From a virus: a stretch of DNA of 23,837 nt. Of the stretch, positions 1 through 8,142 are shown in pieces. Every line of letters starts with the position of its first letter. Position 1 is the first letter of the stretch. Location: the IMG/VR virus record IMGVR_UViG_3300032308_002752, positions 1-23,837 of that record. The stretch is one strand, 5' to 3'. A model generated the notes under the pieces. The model was not told the origin of the DNA. It saw only the letters and a list, made by a program, of their open reading frames with translations, and ran no database searches. The translations under genes were made by a program, and so were the position numbers.

Positions 1-59
1 CCTCCCCCCCAGCGAGAGCGAGAGAGAGGGCAAAACCACGATAAACAGGGCGTTTGAGC

Positions 60-326
60 CTACTCGAATAAGGCTTTGGAGGCCTCAATCAGCGTGCCCA
101 CAGGGCCGATGACCGCCTCAGCAGCCAACAGGAACGCCGAAAGCTCCTCGTCGGTGGCCGTGGCCTTGAGGCCTGCGCCGTCCGGGATGAAGCCGTACAG
201 GATGGTTCCCAGCGTGTCGGCCTGCTCAGGGGTCAGGTCTTGGGTCTCGGTAATCTTGCCCGCAATCTGAGCCGCTTTGATGGCCGGAAGGAGGTTGTTG
301 ATCTGCTTTATCAGGTTTGAAGACAT
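60..326 (-). CDS. Small hypothetical phage protein in lysis cassette
   Basis: An 88-residue protein that I do not recognise. The start ATG follows an AGGA motif in the expected place (GAAAGGATTAAACC then ATG), which makes the gene credible. The sequence is acidic and probably helical: an amphipathic N-terminus (IKQINNLLPAIKAA) and a C-terminal stretch rich in Ala, Leu and Val (AFLLAAEAVIGPVGTLIEA) that is at best a weak membrane segment. It is the last gene on the minus strand in this window, 77 bp after the endolysin, so a lysis accessory role such as holin, antiholin or spanin part is possible from position alone. No signal peptide or lipobox is visible. Confidence 0.65.
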   Translation of the reverse strand: MSSNLIKQINNLLPAIKAAQIAGKITETQDLTPEQADTLGTILYGFIPDGAGLKATATDEELSAFLLAAEAVIGPVGTLIEASKALFE

Positions 327-403
327 GGTTTAATCCTTTCTGAATGGCACGTATTACGGATAACAGTTCGATTTGAAGCTCGATTCGGAATGAGGCCATG
401 GCA

Positions 404-814
404 TCAGTAATGCCCAACCCATGGCTTTCTTGCTGGGCCAAGGTCAATGTGCACGTGGCCAGGATATATCCCAAGCCCGCCTTTCCACCCTTTCAGCTTG
501 GCGCCCACCTGCTTGGGCGTCAGGCCTGCCACGTTGATGTCGGCCGCCAGGCCTTGCAAGTGATAGCTTTGCGGCGCACCACCCAGTTGAGTGTTCAACG
601 TGCGACTACGCCAGCCGCCACCGTTGGGACTGATACGGATCGCCTTGCCTTCAAACAATCCATCCCGCAAGCCCTGCAAAGTGAGGGCCAGCCTCTTGAG
701 ATTGGCCAAATGCTTGGCAGGCACGCTCGACCCATCTTCCAGCGAATCGTGCAAAAACTCGCCTAGCGTGAAGTTGGGGGCCAACAAGGCATCCAATGCG
801 TTACTTTGAGGCAT
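404..814 (-). CDS. Peptidase M15A-type endolysin
   Basis: 136 residues with the layout of the small M15A zinc peptidases used by phages as endolysins, which cut peptide cross-links or stems in peptidoglycan. The N-terminus has the family pattern FTLGEFLHDS, then a helical NLKRLALTLQGLRDGL segment, then WRSRTLN (W68, R69) in the usual YRS position. The zinc ligands are visible as H85 (SYHLQG), D92 (AADINV) and H122 in the HVHIDLG motif near the C-terminus, which ends with the typical aromatic PWVGHY. Length is normal for the family. A GGGAG ribosome binding site precedes the ATG. The start overlaps the end of the upstream gene by 14 bp, suggesting coupled translation in a lysis cassette. There is no signal peptide, so release would need a holin. 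Confidence 0.88.
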   Translation of the reverse strand: MPQSNALDALLAPNFTLGEFLHDSLEDGSSVPAKHLANLKRLALTLQGLRDGLFEGKAIRISPNGGGWRSRTLNTQLGGAPQSYHLQGLAADINVAGLTPKQVGAKLKGWKGGLGIYPGHVHIDLGPARKPWVGHY

Positions 815-1202
815 GGTTCAAACTCCCTTGCATAATGGCATCCACCAGCATTTTGCCGTATCGATTCAAGTCGTTATGCATTTGCGTTGAATACAATTGA
901 TGATCATGGCGCATGTCTTGCAGCGTGTCTTGCAGCGCGTCCAGTTTGGTGGTCAGCTGACCCATCACTACGCCGCCTTGGCTCAGGCTGTCGCGCACGA
1001 CTCTCATTTCGGCGCGGTCTTCATCCACGGCGACTTTTAAAGTGTTGAGCTCTGCTTTCAACCCATCAAATTCGGCCTTGAACACTTCGACGGTCTGGCC
1101 CGTGCGTTTGTGCAGCACCTGTTGCAACGGCGTGCCCAAGCCCCCAATGAGGCTCAACACCGCGACAATGCCGTCAAACGTGGCTTTAACATCAACACTC
1201 AT
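801..1202 (-). CDS. Putative holin or lysis accessory protein with coiled coil
   Basis: 133 residues. Residues about 8-28 (FDGIVAVLSLIGGLGTPLQQ) form a moderately hydrophobic segment that could be one membrane helix. The rest, about 35-110, is rich in heptad-like charged and leucine residues (FDGLKAELNTLKVAVDED, LTTKLDALQDTLQDM), typical of a coiled coil. This one-helix-plus-coiled-coil shape, together with a 14-bp overlap with the M15 endolysin, suggests a holin or other membrane lysis factor, but no family motif proves it. A GGAAG motif lies just upstream of the ATG, at short spacing. A strong terminator lies 46 bp upstream (1248-1279), so the lysis genes probably have their own promoter or depend on antitermination. 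Confidence 0.7.
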   Translation of the reverse strand: MSVDVKATFDGIVAVLSLIGGLGTPLQQVLHKRTGQTVEVFKAEFDGLKAELNTLKVAVDEDRAEMRVVRDSLSQGGVVMGQLTTKLDALQDTLQDMRHDHQLYSTQMHNDLNRYGKMLVDAIMQGSLNHASK

Positions 1203-1247
1203 ACTTCCATTGTGCGCGTGCGGCTTTTGCCGTTTTTATGCCTGCAT

Positions 1248-1279
1248 AAAAAAACCCCCTGGCCTTGGGTTCCAGGGGG
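1248..1279 (-). terminator. Rho-independent terminator before the lysis genes
   Basis: Read on the minus strand, a perfect 8-bp GC-rich stem (CCCCCTGG pairing with CCAGGGGG) closes a 9-nt loop and is followed directly by seven T residues. It lies after the small gene at 1313-1558 and before the lysis gene starting at 1202. Confidence 0.88.
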
Positions 1280-1312
1280 CAGTATCTGTAGGGGGAAGTG
1301 AAGCGATTTAAC

Positions 1313-1558
1313 TTATTTCACCCGTGGCCCGCGATGATGACCGGCCTTGTGGCGATTTCCCTCAGCCACGGGGAGGATAGGTTCATACTCTCGCAGAAGG
1401 CTTCCGGTGAGTTTTTTCAGATAGCCCAACAAGTATTTTTCCAGATTATCCTCGTCCGCTTGCCGCTCTTTCGGCGTCTTAAACACCCATGGCCGCGTAT
1501 CCCAGCAATCACTGGGCTTGCGATTGTGTTGAAAAATCGGGGAATTGGGCAGGGCCAT
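1313..1558 (-). CDS. Small hypothetical protein between two terminators
   Basis: 81 residues, basic and Pro/Arg/Lys-rich, not recognised. It has an N-terminal NSPIFQHNRKPSDCWDTRPW segment, a likely helix about residues 28-55 (KERQADEDNLEKYLLGYLKK) and a basic tail ending HHRGPRVK. No signal peptide or membrane helix. The start ATG lies in a GCCATGGC octamer, as in several other genes here; a GAGGG about 11 nt upstream could be the ribosome binding site. The gene is enclosed by two minus-strand terminators (1588-1620 upstream, 1248-1279 downstream). A TACAAT at 1565-1570 (minus strand) could be a -10 box, but no good -35 is visible. Independent transcription of a small gene in a late region is typical of a moron. 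The opposite-strand frame over the same bases is less likely because both terminators point leftwards. Confidence 0.55.
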   Translation of the reverse strand: MALPNSPIFQHNRKPSDCWDTRPWVFKTPKERQADEDNLEKYLLGYLKKLTGSLLREYEPILPVAEGNRHKAGHHRGPRVK

Positions 1559-1587
1559 GGCCTTATTGTAGCCCTCGCTGAATCGGC

Positions 1588-1620
1588 AAAAAAAATCCCA
1601 GATTGCTGAAACAACCTGGG
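1588..1620 (-). terminator. Rho-independent terminator after the tail fibre genes
   Basis: On the minus strand CCCAGGTTG pairs with CAATCTGGG (9 bp, one G-T wobble) around a 6-nt loop, followed by A and then eight T residues. It lies 39 bp after the stop of the last fibre gene (1659) and probably ends the tail operon. Confidence 0.88.
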
Positions 1621-1658
1621 CCGAATCCTAGACGATCCGAGGAGAGGAGAGATAGAGT

Positions 1659-2633
1659 CTAAAGCGCCAAGTACTGCACCACCGGCGTGCCTGATGCCGC
1701 CACGACCCAAATCGATCCCAGCACGTTGACAGGAACCGAGAGGGTCGTTCCTGCGGGGATCTTCAGACCGCTGCTTGCGCTGACGTTGGCATCAAAGCCT
1801 ATATAAACCGCGATTGAGGCGTCATCGTTGCGGATGAGCACCTGATTCGACGCATTGACATCCAAAACCGGCATGTTCACGCCGGTGATGGTGCCCGTGA
1901 TGTTGACGGCGTTGGTGGCTGCCTGAGCATCCAGCAACGTCGGGTGAAGCCGCCCAATCGTGCGATGAAACGCGATGATCGTGCCCGACCCCGCGCTGGT
2001 GATGTCAATGGTCGATCCGCCGGAGGTGGCGCGGAATCCGGTGGTGGTAGAGGATGCGTCATCCAGATAATATTTGGTATTTCCCGTGACGCCCGTGGGC
2101 AGTGAGCCGCCATAGACATAAAGCAACACTTCATCGTTGGCCGCCCAGCCCGGATCAAACGCCGTGGTGCACACGTTGGTAGACGAGTTGCAGGAACTGA
2201 ACGGAATACCGCCCAGATGATACACCGTCCCAGCTGTGACGCCGTCGCCTGTGGTGCCGACCAAAACGCGATCACCCAAAAACGACTCAACAATCGCGCT
2301 GCGGGTCACGGTGTCGTTGGTCGCCTCTGCGTTAAAGGTGATTTTGTTGGCTTGCACCAGCCGCGCCGGCGTGGTGCTGGTGGTCACTGCCCCATACCGC
2401 AACGCCCGCCCCCGGTCATTGATCAAGTCGTTAGGGGCTGCGGTTGAAATCGCAAACTGGTTGGCGTTAAACGTGCCATCCGGTTGAAAGATGTTGCCTA
2501 CCGCAGGCACTTTCACCGTCCCACCGCTGGTGGTGTTGGCCGACGTTTGCGTGGTCGCCATGGCGGCAAGCGGCATCGTCAGCAACAGCGCCGCCGAGAC
2601 CAGTATGTTTGCAAGTCGTTTGAGTATGTGCAT
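1659..2633 (-). CDS. Secretion-signal-bearing tail fibre or adhesin protein
   Basis: 324 residues, probably a distal tail fibre or receptor-binding protein, from its Gly/Ser/Thr-rich beta-structured composition and its position at the end of the tail genes. Residues 1-26 look like a Sec signal peptide: basic start (MHILKRLAN), hydrophobic core (ILVSAALLLTMPLA) and AMA cleavage motif at 24-26. The start is fixed by an AGGAGG nine bases before the ATG, so the signal peptide is not an artefact of a start chosen too far upstream. A module around residues 175-220 (SLPTGVTGNTKYYL ... TSAGSGTI) matches repeats in the next upstream protein. The C-terminal part (LIRNDDASIAVYIGFDANVS) resembles a small beta-sandwich head domain. 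It lies 12 bp after the 959-residue adhesin. Confidence 0.8.
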   Translation of the reverse strand: MHILKRLANILVSAALLLTMPLAAMATTQTSANTTSGGTVKVPAVGNIFQPDGTFNANQFAISTAAPNDLINDRGRALRYGAVTTSTTPARLVQANKITFNAEATNDTVTRSAIVESFLGDRVLVGTTGDGVTAGTVYHLGGIPFSSCNSSTNVCTTAFDPGWAANDEVLLYVYGGSLPTGVTGNTKYYLDDASSTTTGFRATSGGSTIDITSAGSGTIIAFHRTIGRLHPTLLDAQAATNAVNITGTITGVNMPVLDVNASNQVLIRNDDASIAVYIGFDANVSASSGLKIPAGTTLSVPVNVLGSIWVVAASGTPVVQYLAL

Positions 2634-2645
2634 GATGTGCGCCTC

Positions 2646-5525
2646 CTATTGCGCCAACTGATTCACTTTGAACGGGCCAAGATAATAAATTTGTTGAATT
2701 TCACGGTCTGTGAGCCAGCGGTCTTTAAAGAACCCCGCCGAATGGTAATAGCCTGGCGCACTGACCCGCGCCGAGGAGGCCATGTAAGTTTGAAAAACCG
2801 CACCCGGTTCATCAATGGATGTGTGCGCATTGCCGCGTCGGACGACTTGCGTCCCCGGCAACGACCCACACCCACGCGGATCGCCCCAGACGCAGATGAA
2901 CCCATCACAATCATTTTGAGTGGCGTAGAGATTGGGATCGTTGCCATACAGCGGGTTCAACCGCGCCCGCTGAACAAACAGTATGGTCCTGGCCCTGCCA
3001 ACATCGGCGGTGACGCCGTCGGTGGTCATGCCCGTGTAAGTCGAGGCCGTGCCATAAAAGAAATTCTTCCAAGGATACGCGTGCGCAAGATCGCTGGTTC
3101 CGATGTCTTTTGCAGGGCGACCAAACAAATTGACCGGATTGAAATTCTCGTTTGTGTCCTGACTGTAGCCATGAATGCCCATATTCACGGATGGCGCAAC
3201 GTGGTCAAAAGTTATCCCCTTTGTGCCAAACGTGCCGCTACCATTTTGTTTGGCCATCACAAAAATATCGGCGAGGTCAGATTTTGGCGGACTGACAAAA
3301 TCTTCGGTGTACCAGGCAAACAGCGTAAACGTCTGCGTCCCGTTGCCGTAGGTATTATTGGCCGTAAAGAAATTCGCCCGCCCCGTAGTGCTGGTGGTAT
3401 TGGGGAAGCGCACGCCCGGAATGCCTTGGTAATTATTTGTCCCTGTCCCCACAGTGTCCTGCGTCCACGACGGCGTTTGCGTTTCAAAGACCGCCTGATT
3501 TAAGACCAGATTCGCGTTGCCCTTTTTGCCGGGGATGGTATTGCCTTCCTGTGTCCCAATGGCATATTTGACTTTGAGCAAGTCGACAATGCGCTTGATT
3601 TCAGCCGTGGGGACTTCTGTTGCGGATGTGCCTGCAATAATCTCATAAGCATCAATTTTGCCGGGGACATGACCTTGCCCCGAGTTAAAGCCAAGCCAAG
3701 GGACTAATCCAGTGTCTACGGCTGATCCAAAATTTCCTTTAGCTTGGTTTGAATTTAAAATATCAATCCACTGGCCGTTTTTGCCAAACATATGCACTAT
3801 GTTTGCATAAGCGGGATTATTCATGTCGGTGGCGATCATATAAATCGCCACTTCGTCTTTATCAATTCGTGTGGTGATTTGATTAACGCCGCCTGCCGCA
3901 ATGTTTGCGCCCAACTCGTAAGCCGACGTTTGCCCATCATCAGGATAGAGCGTAAATTCACCTGTGCTGGTGGCACTAAAACGCGGGTGGGTACTGCTAG
4001 CATCCGAGACGTTGGCATTGGCCTGCGCGCTGGCAAGGCTGTCATGCAGCCTGAAAGTCGCCGTTACCGATGATGAAACCGATGCGTAGAGTTTTGTATT
4101 GACAGCCAGCGGTAATCCCGAATCTACGCGGGTGGGCATCACGGTGTCGGGGGGTGCCCAAGCTTGCAAAACTTCATTTTGAGGGTAATCAATCGTGTTA
4201 ATGCGGCTATTGTTAGCAATATCCACCCGCGCAGGCGTCACGACGCCGAAAAAGCCGCCCGGTCCCCCGTTTTTAACCGCCAACACGCTCACATGGTCAT
4301 TACTGCCATTGGGGGTATTGACATCGAGAGACGCATATTGATTCTGTGGTTGATCGGCCACACGACGGGTCGCGACAATGCCAAACTCACCGCTGCCTGC
4401 GCTGGTATACGTAATGACGTTGGTGTCATTGGTGGCATCCGCGCTTGTAGGGTGTAGGCTCAGGGTGCCTGATGTGACAGAGCGTGCGTAAGCCCCCGCT
4501 GTCAATGCGCTTTCGTTTGGGCTGGCCGGACTGGGAAGGTTGTTGCCAGAGGCGGCATAAAACTTAACAAAGTCACCTGTGTTAAATCCATGACTCGTTT
4601 TGGTGATGACGCCCGTACCCGTGTTAATATCCGTGTGCGCAATGATTTTTCGATACGGCGTCTTTCGTCGGTCATAATATGGGATTCTGGCCACGATGAT
4701 TTGATAAAAAATTCGATTCCCTGCGTAGAGCTGTCTTGTGCCTAAATTGCTTCCGCTAAAACCAAAAATCTTGCCATGGCGAGTATGAGAGCTTAAGTAA
4801 TTGTGTTTCACCATAGGGCCGGGGGCGCGAACAAACGTGCCTTTAGCGTCGCTTAGTAACTCAAATTGGTCGTTGATATTAGTCGCACTATTTGCGAGAT
4901 CGCAATCTGCTTTGTTAACAAGATCCGTCAATTTTGAAATGGTCGTGCCAGTGTAAATTCTAAAACTACCCGTTCCCGCCGTGGTGAAGTCGATTTTATT
5001 CACACCATACGCGGCATTGTTGCCAATCGGGACATCTTCGCCGGGCACCCCGCCCGGCATATCATCAGCGTCGGCATCCGTGGCATACGGAAAGATATCA
5101 ACACCGCCCCCAGAATTGTTGACGGCAAAATATGGCGTCCCTTGTACCAATGGCGCGGGCAGAACACTGCCACCGCCCACGGGTTCAAAATAAACTGGAG
5201 TCAGACCCCTGACACCAGTTCCGGCAATCGTGGGCCGAGTGTACTGAAAATCCAACCCTGTGTTGTTGATTTTATTGTTGGTGGTGTCAACGTCACTGGG
5301 GCCAAGGGTTGCCGTAAAATTGTGCGTCGTGTTGGCGTTGGAATCTGCGGCGTAGTGGGCAATCACGCTGCCCATCGTGTCAATGTCTGAATATGATCCG
5401 GTGTTTGTCAGCGCGTCGCCAAAATTCCAGAGTTCATCGCCCGACCCCATCGACGGGATGGCCGCCATGGCCAGCGAATTCACGCATAAAATCAGACATA
5501 AAAGAACAGAAAAAATCAGTCTCAT
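2646..5525 (-). CDS. Large secretion-signal-bearing tail fibre or adhesin
   Basis: 959 residues, likely a host-recognition fibre or lectin-like adhesin. Residues 1-21 form a clear signal peptide (MRLIFSVLLCLILCV, then AMA at 19-21). The N-terminal half contains at least three diverged copies of a beta module with the pattern LP/LxxGTxYxV ... TTAGTGSFRIY: near residues 125-195, 335-385 and 475-540. The C-terminal half contains FNSGQGHVPGKIDAYEIIAG and a section around 690-960 with aromatic- and Gly-rich strands that looks like a jelly-roll lectin or LamG-type fold; this is inference from composition. It ends with SAGFFKDRWLTDREIQQIYYLGPF, a pattern frequent at the end of LamG/concanavalin-like phage proteins. 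Its ATG lies 3 bp after the stop of the upstream gene. Confidence 0.8.
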   Translation of the reverse strand: MRLIFSVLLCLILCVNSLAMAAIPSMGSGDELWNFGDALTNTGSYSDIDTMGSVIAHYAADSNANTTHNFTATLGPSDVDTTNNKINNTGLDFQYTRPTIAGTGVRGLTPVYFEPVGGGSVLPAPLVQGTPYFAVNNSGGGVDIFPYATDADADDMPGGVPGEDVPIGNNAAYGVNKIDFTTAGTGSFRIYTGTTISKLTDLVNKADCDLANSATNINDQFELLSDAKGTFVRAPGPMVKHNYLSSHTRHGKIFGFSGSNLGTRQLYAGNRIFYQIIVARIPYYDRRKTPYRKIIAHTDINTGTGVITKTSHGFNTGDFVKFYAASGNNLPSPASPNESALTAGAYARSVTSGTLSLHPTSADATNDTNVITYTSAGSGEFGIVATRRVADQPQNQYASLDVNTPNGSNDHVSVLAVKNGGPGGFFGVVTPARVDIANNSRINTIDYPQNEVLQAWAPPDTVMPTRVDSGLPLAVNTKLYASVSSSVTATFRLHDSLASAQANANVSDASSTHPRFSATSTGEFTLYPDDGQTSAYELGANIAAGGVNQITTRIDKDEVAIYMIATDMNNPAYANIVHMFGKNGQWIDILNSNQAKGNFGSAVDTGLVPWLGFNSGQGHVPGKIDAYEIIAGTSATEVPTAEIKRIVDLLKVKYAIGTQEGNTIPGKKGNANLVLNQAVFETQTPSWTQDTVGTGTNNYQGIPGVRFPNTTSTTGRANFFTANNTYGNGTQTFTLFAWYTEDFVSPPKSDLADIFVMAKQNGSGTFGTKGITFDHVAPSVNMGIHGYSQDTNENFNPVNLFGRPAKDIGTSDLAHAYPWKNFFYGTASTYTGMTTDGVTADVGRARTILFVQRARLNPLYGNDPNLYATQNDCDGFICVWGDPRGCGSLPGTQVVRRGNAHTSIDEPGAVFQTYMASSARVSAPGYYHSAGFFKDRWLTDREIQQIYYLGPFKVNQLAQ

Positions 5526-5528
5526 GGG

Positions 5529-6608
5529 TTAAAACTCAGCCCCCGTGATGTTCTTCAAGAAACTAAAAACATTATTTTCCAGCGTCGCGCGATCACTTTC
5601 ACTCAAAGAGGCCGAGATGCCGGCGCAATAGAGTGCGGTGGTCTTTTGCGGGTACGTGCCAAGGGTTGATGAAATGACGTTGTGGGTTTGTAAGGTTGTC
5701 GTTGCAGAAATTGAATTGGGATCTTCGGTGGCTACCTCCGTGGCATCGGGCGTTTGAATCATGTTGACGCGCAACTTGTGTGATGTGGCTTTAACTGTAG
5801 CTGATATTAATTTTGGTACCCGCGCAATTACAGGCTGTTCACTAAAGATCGCTCGTTCTTGCCCAGCGCCTGTTTTGAGCCCTGTTGAGACATAATAGGC
5901 ATTGATCCCCGCGCTAAACGAATCGGTCGCCCCAAATGAGAGGTTCAGGCGGCTACTGTTTACCGTACCCAAGGCCATAATGCCCGAGCATTCATTGTTT
6001 GCATTGTTGAGGGTCATATTTGTTAGAGGGCAAGCCACAGCAAACATGGTGTAATCTTGCGTGGCGGCAAACAAATTCGTGACGGCCAGTCGCTCCACAT
6101 TGGCCCCGGTCGTCATGCTGCGCAAGAAGGGCAAGCCGTAGATGTCCTGTTCCAGCACGCCCGCGTTCACGATGCGCGGTTGCAGGCTGGTGGTGGCCTG
6201 AACCAGATCATACGTCGCATTACTGACGTGATACGCCTTGGATACAAAGCCCGAGCCGCCCCCACAAAATGCCAAAATGGCCGCCGTGTCCAGCAGGCCA
6301 TTGGAACCCCATGAAAAATCCTGTTCCGTGTTGTCGCTGGATCGCCGCACGCGCAACAGGGGCCGCGTCATGCCGGCCACGTAGAATATCATCGGCCAAA
6401 AATGCGTCATCGCCGCCGGAATTCTGACGCCAATCACCTCCGCAATGCCTGAATCACTCGCCCCAGCGCTGTCGGTGGCGCCCTCCTGATAGTTTCTGTT
6501 CACCGTGGCAACGCCCGAATCACTGGCCGCCGCGCTGTCGCTGGCCGTCAGGGGCAGGCTTAAATCCAGCAATCGGTTCAGACCGCCGTAATACGTGCGA
6601 TAAGGCAT
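5529..6608 (-). CDS. Tail protein with arabinofuranosidase-catalytic-like (LamG-type) domain
   Basis: 359 residues. Residues about 85-150 carry RVRRSSDNTEQDFSW, LLDTAAILAFCGGGSGF, then YHVSNATYDLVQATTSLQPRI, the order seen in the concanavalin-like ArabFuran-catal domain often found in phage tail proteins. In a virion such a domain usually binds, and possibly cuts, surface polysaccharide; catalysis is not demonstrated here. The N-terminus has an imperfect duplicated Ala/Ser/Asp motif (SDSAAASDSGVA and TDSAGASDSGIA, residues about 23-55), probably a flexible linker or attachment repeat. The C-terminus (ISASLSESDRATLENNVFSF) is the usual helical end of LamG-type phage proteins. The start ATG shares one base with the upstream TAA (TAATG), with GAGGG before it. 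No signal peptide, unlike its two downstream neighbours. Confidence 0.82.
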   Translation of the reverse strand: MPYRTYYGGLNRLLDLSLPLTASDSAAASDSGVATVNRNYQEGATDSAGASDSGIAEVIGVRIPAAMTHFWPMIFYVAGMTRPLLRVRRSSDNTEQDFSWGSNGLLDTAAILAFCGGGSGFVSKAYHVSNATYDLVQATTSLQPRIVNAGVLEQDIYGLPFLRSMTTGANVERLAVTNLFAATQDYTMFAVACPLTNMTLNNANNECSGIMALGTVNSSRLNLSFGATDSFSAGINAYYVSTGLKTGAGQERAIFSEQPVIARVPKLISATVKATSHKLRVNMIQTPDATEVATEDPNSISATTTLQTHNVISSTLGTYPQKTTALYCAGISASLSESDRATLENNVFSFLKNITGAEF

Positions 6609-6982
6609 TAGGCCGCGCCCTCTTGCGTGTTGTCCAGAATCTCCAGAATGGCCGCCATGACCGGGGCCACCTCGGGCGGCAAGCTTTCTGCCATGGCCTC
6701 AATCTGGCGGGTGACATAGCCCACGTCGCCAAATTCCAGGCTACTGCGCAACGTGCCAATGGCGGGCATCAACACGGTTTTCAGTGCGTCCGGCAAGGGC
6801 AAAATCAACGCGGCAATGTGCGCCATGGCCTCGCCGGGTGAAAGTTTACTCAGGCGCACCAATTCATATCCATCTGGGGGGCTGCCCGGCCAATATTCAA
6901 ACCCGGCAGGCGCCGCCGAGGTTTCCATCACACCTAGCCGAATCACTTGGCTCGAATCACCAATTTTTCGAATAAAACCCAT
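6608..6982 (-). CDS. Small hypothetical tail-associated protein
   Basis: 124 residues from the start I prefer (MGFIRKIGDSSQV), whose ATG overlaps the stop of the upstream fibre gene by one base (TAATG), just as this gene's own stop overlaps the next start. A longer frame from 7072 exists but would run 90 bp into the upstream gene. The N-terminus (IGDSSQVIRLGVMETSAAPAGFEYWPG) looks like a short beta region; the remainder is helical, with LSPGEAMAHIAALILPLPDALKTVLMPAIG and EAMAESLPPEVAPVMAAILEIL. I do not recognise the family. Its position between two fibre genes with one-base overlaps on both sides suggests a fibre chaperone or a small fibre-associated protein, which is inference. Confidence 0.72.
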   Translation of the reverse strand: MGFIRKIGDSSQVIRLGVMETSAAPAGFEYWPGSPPDGYELVRLSKLSPGEAMAHIAALILPLPDALKTVLMPAIGTLRSSLEFGDVGYVTRQIEAMAESLPPEVAPVMAAILEILDNTQEGAA

Positions 6983-8106
6983 TAGCCGTACCATCCCGCC
7001 ACATGAATCTGAACCCTCGGATCCGCCGCCGTAGACTGATATTGCACCACTTGGCTGGCATCCGTGTCGCAATCAAACTCAAGGGTGGGGTAGCGCATAT
7101 CGCTGGTCCAGGCATAGACGCTCTTGCCGTTATGGCTGGCCCCCTTTCGACGCACCCGAACTTCTGCGCCGGTAGAGCCGCCCAGCACCCCCAGCCATAG
7201 TTTAGCCGTCCGACTAATCGGTGGCACAAACGCGGCTAGGCTCACGTCGTCAAAACTGGTTTGCGCTGCGCCGGCGGCGTCATCGCGGACCACGGTCGGC
7301 CCATTGCTGGCGTTGGCGCGTGGCAACGTCACGTCATGTTTAATATACGGGGCGAACGGCCACCCCTGAATCGTAAACGGCACCAAATCGCTTGACCCGT
7401 CATTGCGCACGGCAAACTTTGGAATCACGAAACTTTTGTCATAGCCACTAGGCAACGTGATGCCGCCCGCGGTGCGGCTGGTACTAAACACCGCACTGGT
7501 GGGGTTGACGCCCGTGCTATCGCCAATCACATGCACGTAATACCACGTATTTGAGGCTTCGGCCCCGCTGCCTGCCTCTCGTCCACCCGCGCCTGAACTG
7601 GCCAGGCTCACGGTGACGTCCCCGGATAAAATCATGTCAATCGCGCCGTCGTTGCTGGTGTAGCGCGTGCCACTGGCCAGCGTGACGGTGGAGGCGTTGG
7701 TGTAGGCCGGTGCGGTGGCATTCACTGGGGGGGTATAGGCCAATTGCCAGCGCGTGCCGGCGGCGGTGCCATTGGCGGCCATGGCGACAAACAGGCGATT
7801 GTTGGTGGTGTCAATGCACCGTTGCCCCACATACCACCCGGCCACCGTCAGCACGGGCGATCCCGCGTTGGTCAGCACGCCGTCGCCGTCTTTGTTAAGT
7901 TGCCCAATAATGTTCCAGGCGGCGTTGGTGCTGTTGCGCTGTTTTAAAAGTCCGTTGGTGGTGTCGTACCACAACATGCCCGCGACTTTAACCGTAGGCT
8001 CACTGGTTTTTGAGTTTTGAGACAAAATCGCCGCCAACGCGTCGTTAATATCCCCGCGCGCGGCGGGGAAACTCTGGTTGGCAATAGAATAATCGTGTTC
8101 GGACAT
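6982..8106 (-). CDS. Tail fibre protein
   Basis: 374 residues. The N-terminal 75 residues (DYSIANQSFPAARGDINDAL, then GMLWYDTTNGLLKQRNST, AAWNIIG) match the widespread phage tail-fibre N-terminal pattern that attaches trimeric fibres to the tail tip, with the usual spacing between the SIANQSFPAARGDIN element and the LWYDTT element. The rest is Gly/Ser/Thr-rich beta sequence. Residues about 85-120 (GWYVGQRCIDTTNNRLFVAM) resemble short beta-repeat units of fibre shafts, and the C-terminal 100 residues (LWLGVLGGSTGAEVRVRRKG) probably form a receptor-facing domain. AAGGA lies about 12 nt before the ATG, 36 bp after the J-like gene. No signal peptide. Confidence 0.88.
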   Translation of the reverse strand: MSEHDYSIANQSFPAARGDINDALAAILSQNSKTSEPTVKVAGMLWYDTTNGLLKQRNSTNAAWNIIGQLNKDGDGVLTNAGSPVLTVAGWYVGQRCIDTTNNRLFVAMAANGTAAGTRWQLAYTPPVNATAPAYTNASTVTLASGTRYTSNDGAIDMILSGDVTVSLASSGAGGREAGSGAEASNTWYYVHVIGDSTGVNPTSAVFSTSRTAGGITLPSGYDKSFVIPKFAVRNDGSSDLVPFTIQGWPFAPYIKHDVTLPRANASNGPTVVRDDAAGAAQTSFDDVSLAAFVPPISRTAKLWLGVLGGSTGAEVRVRRKGASHNGKSVYAWTSDMRYPTLEFDCDTDASQVVQYQSTAADPRVQIHVAGWYG

Positions 8107-8142
8107 GATTCCATTGTCCTTTTCTAAATTTTCAACATTTCC

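Noticed and set aside
1298-1609. 103-residue plus-strand open frame
   Set aside because: Overlaps the minus-strand gene at 1313-1558. Both flanking terminators serve the minus strand, and this frame runs through the upstream terminator.
2484-3503. 339-residue open frame on the plus strand
   Set aside because: Antisense to the large adhesin gene and crossing the boundary of two confident genes; basic, low-complexity composition with no recognisable motif.
6608-7072. Longer version of the small tail gene starting at 7072
   Set aside because: It would overlap the upstream fibre gene by 90 bp, while the ATG at 6982 gives a one-base TAATG overlap of the kind used elsewhere in this operon.
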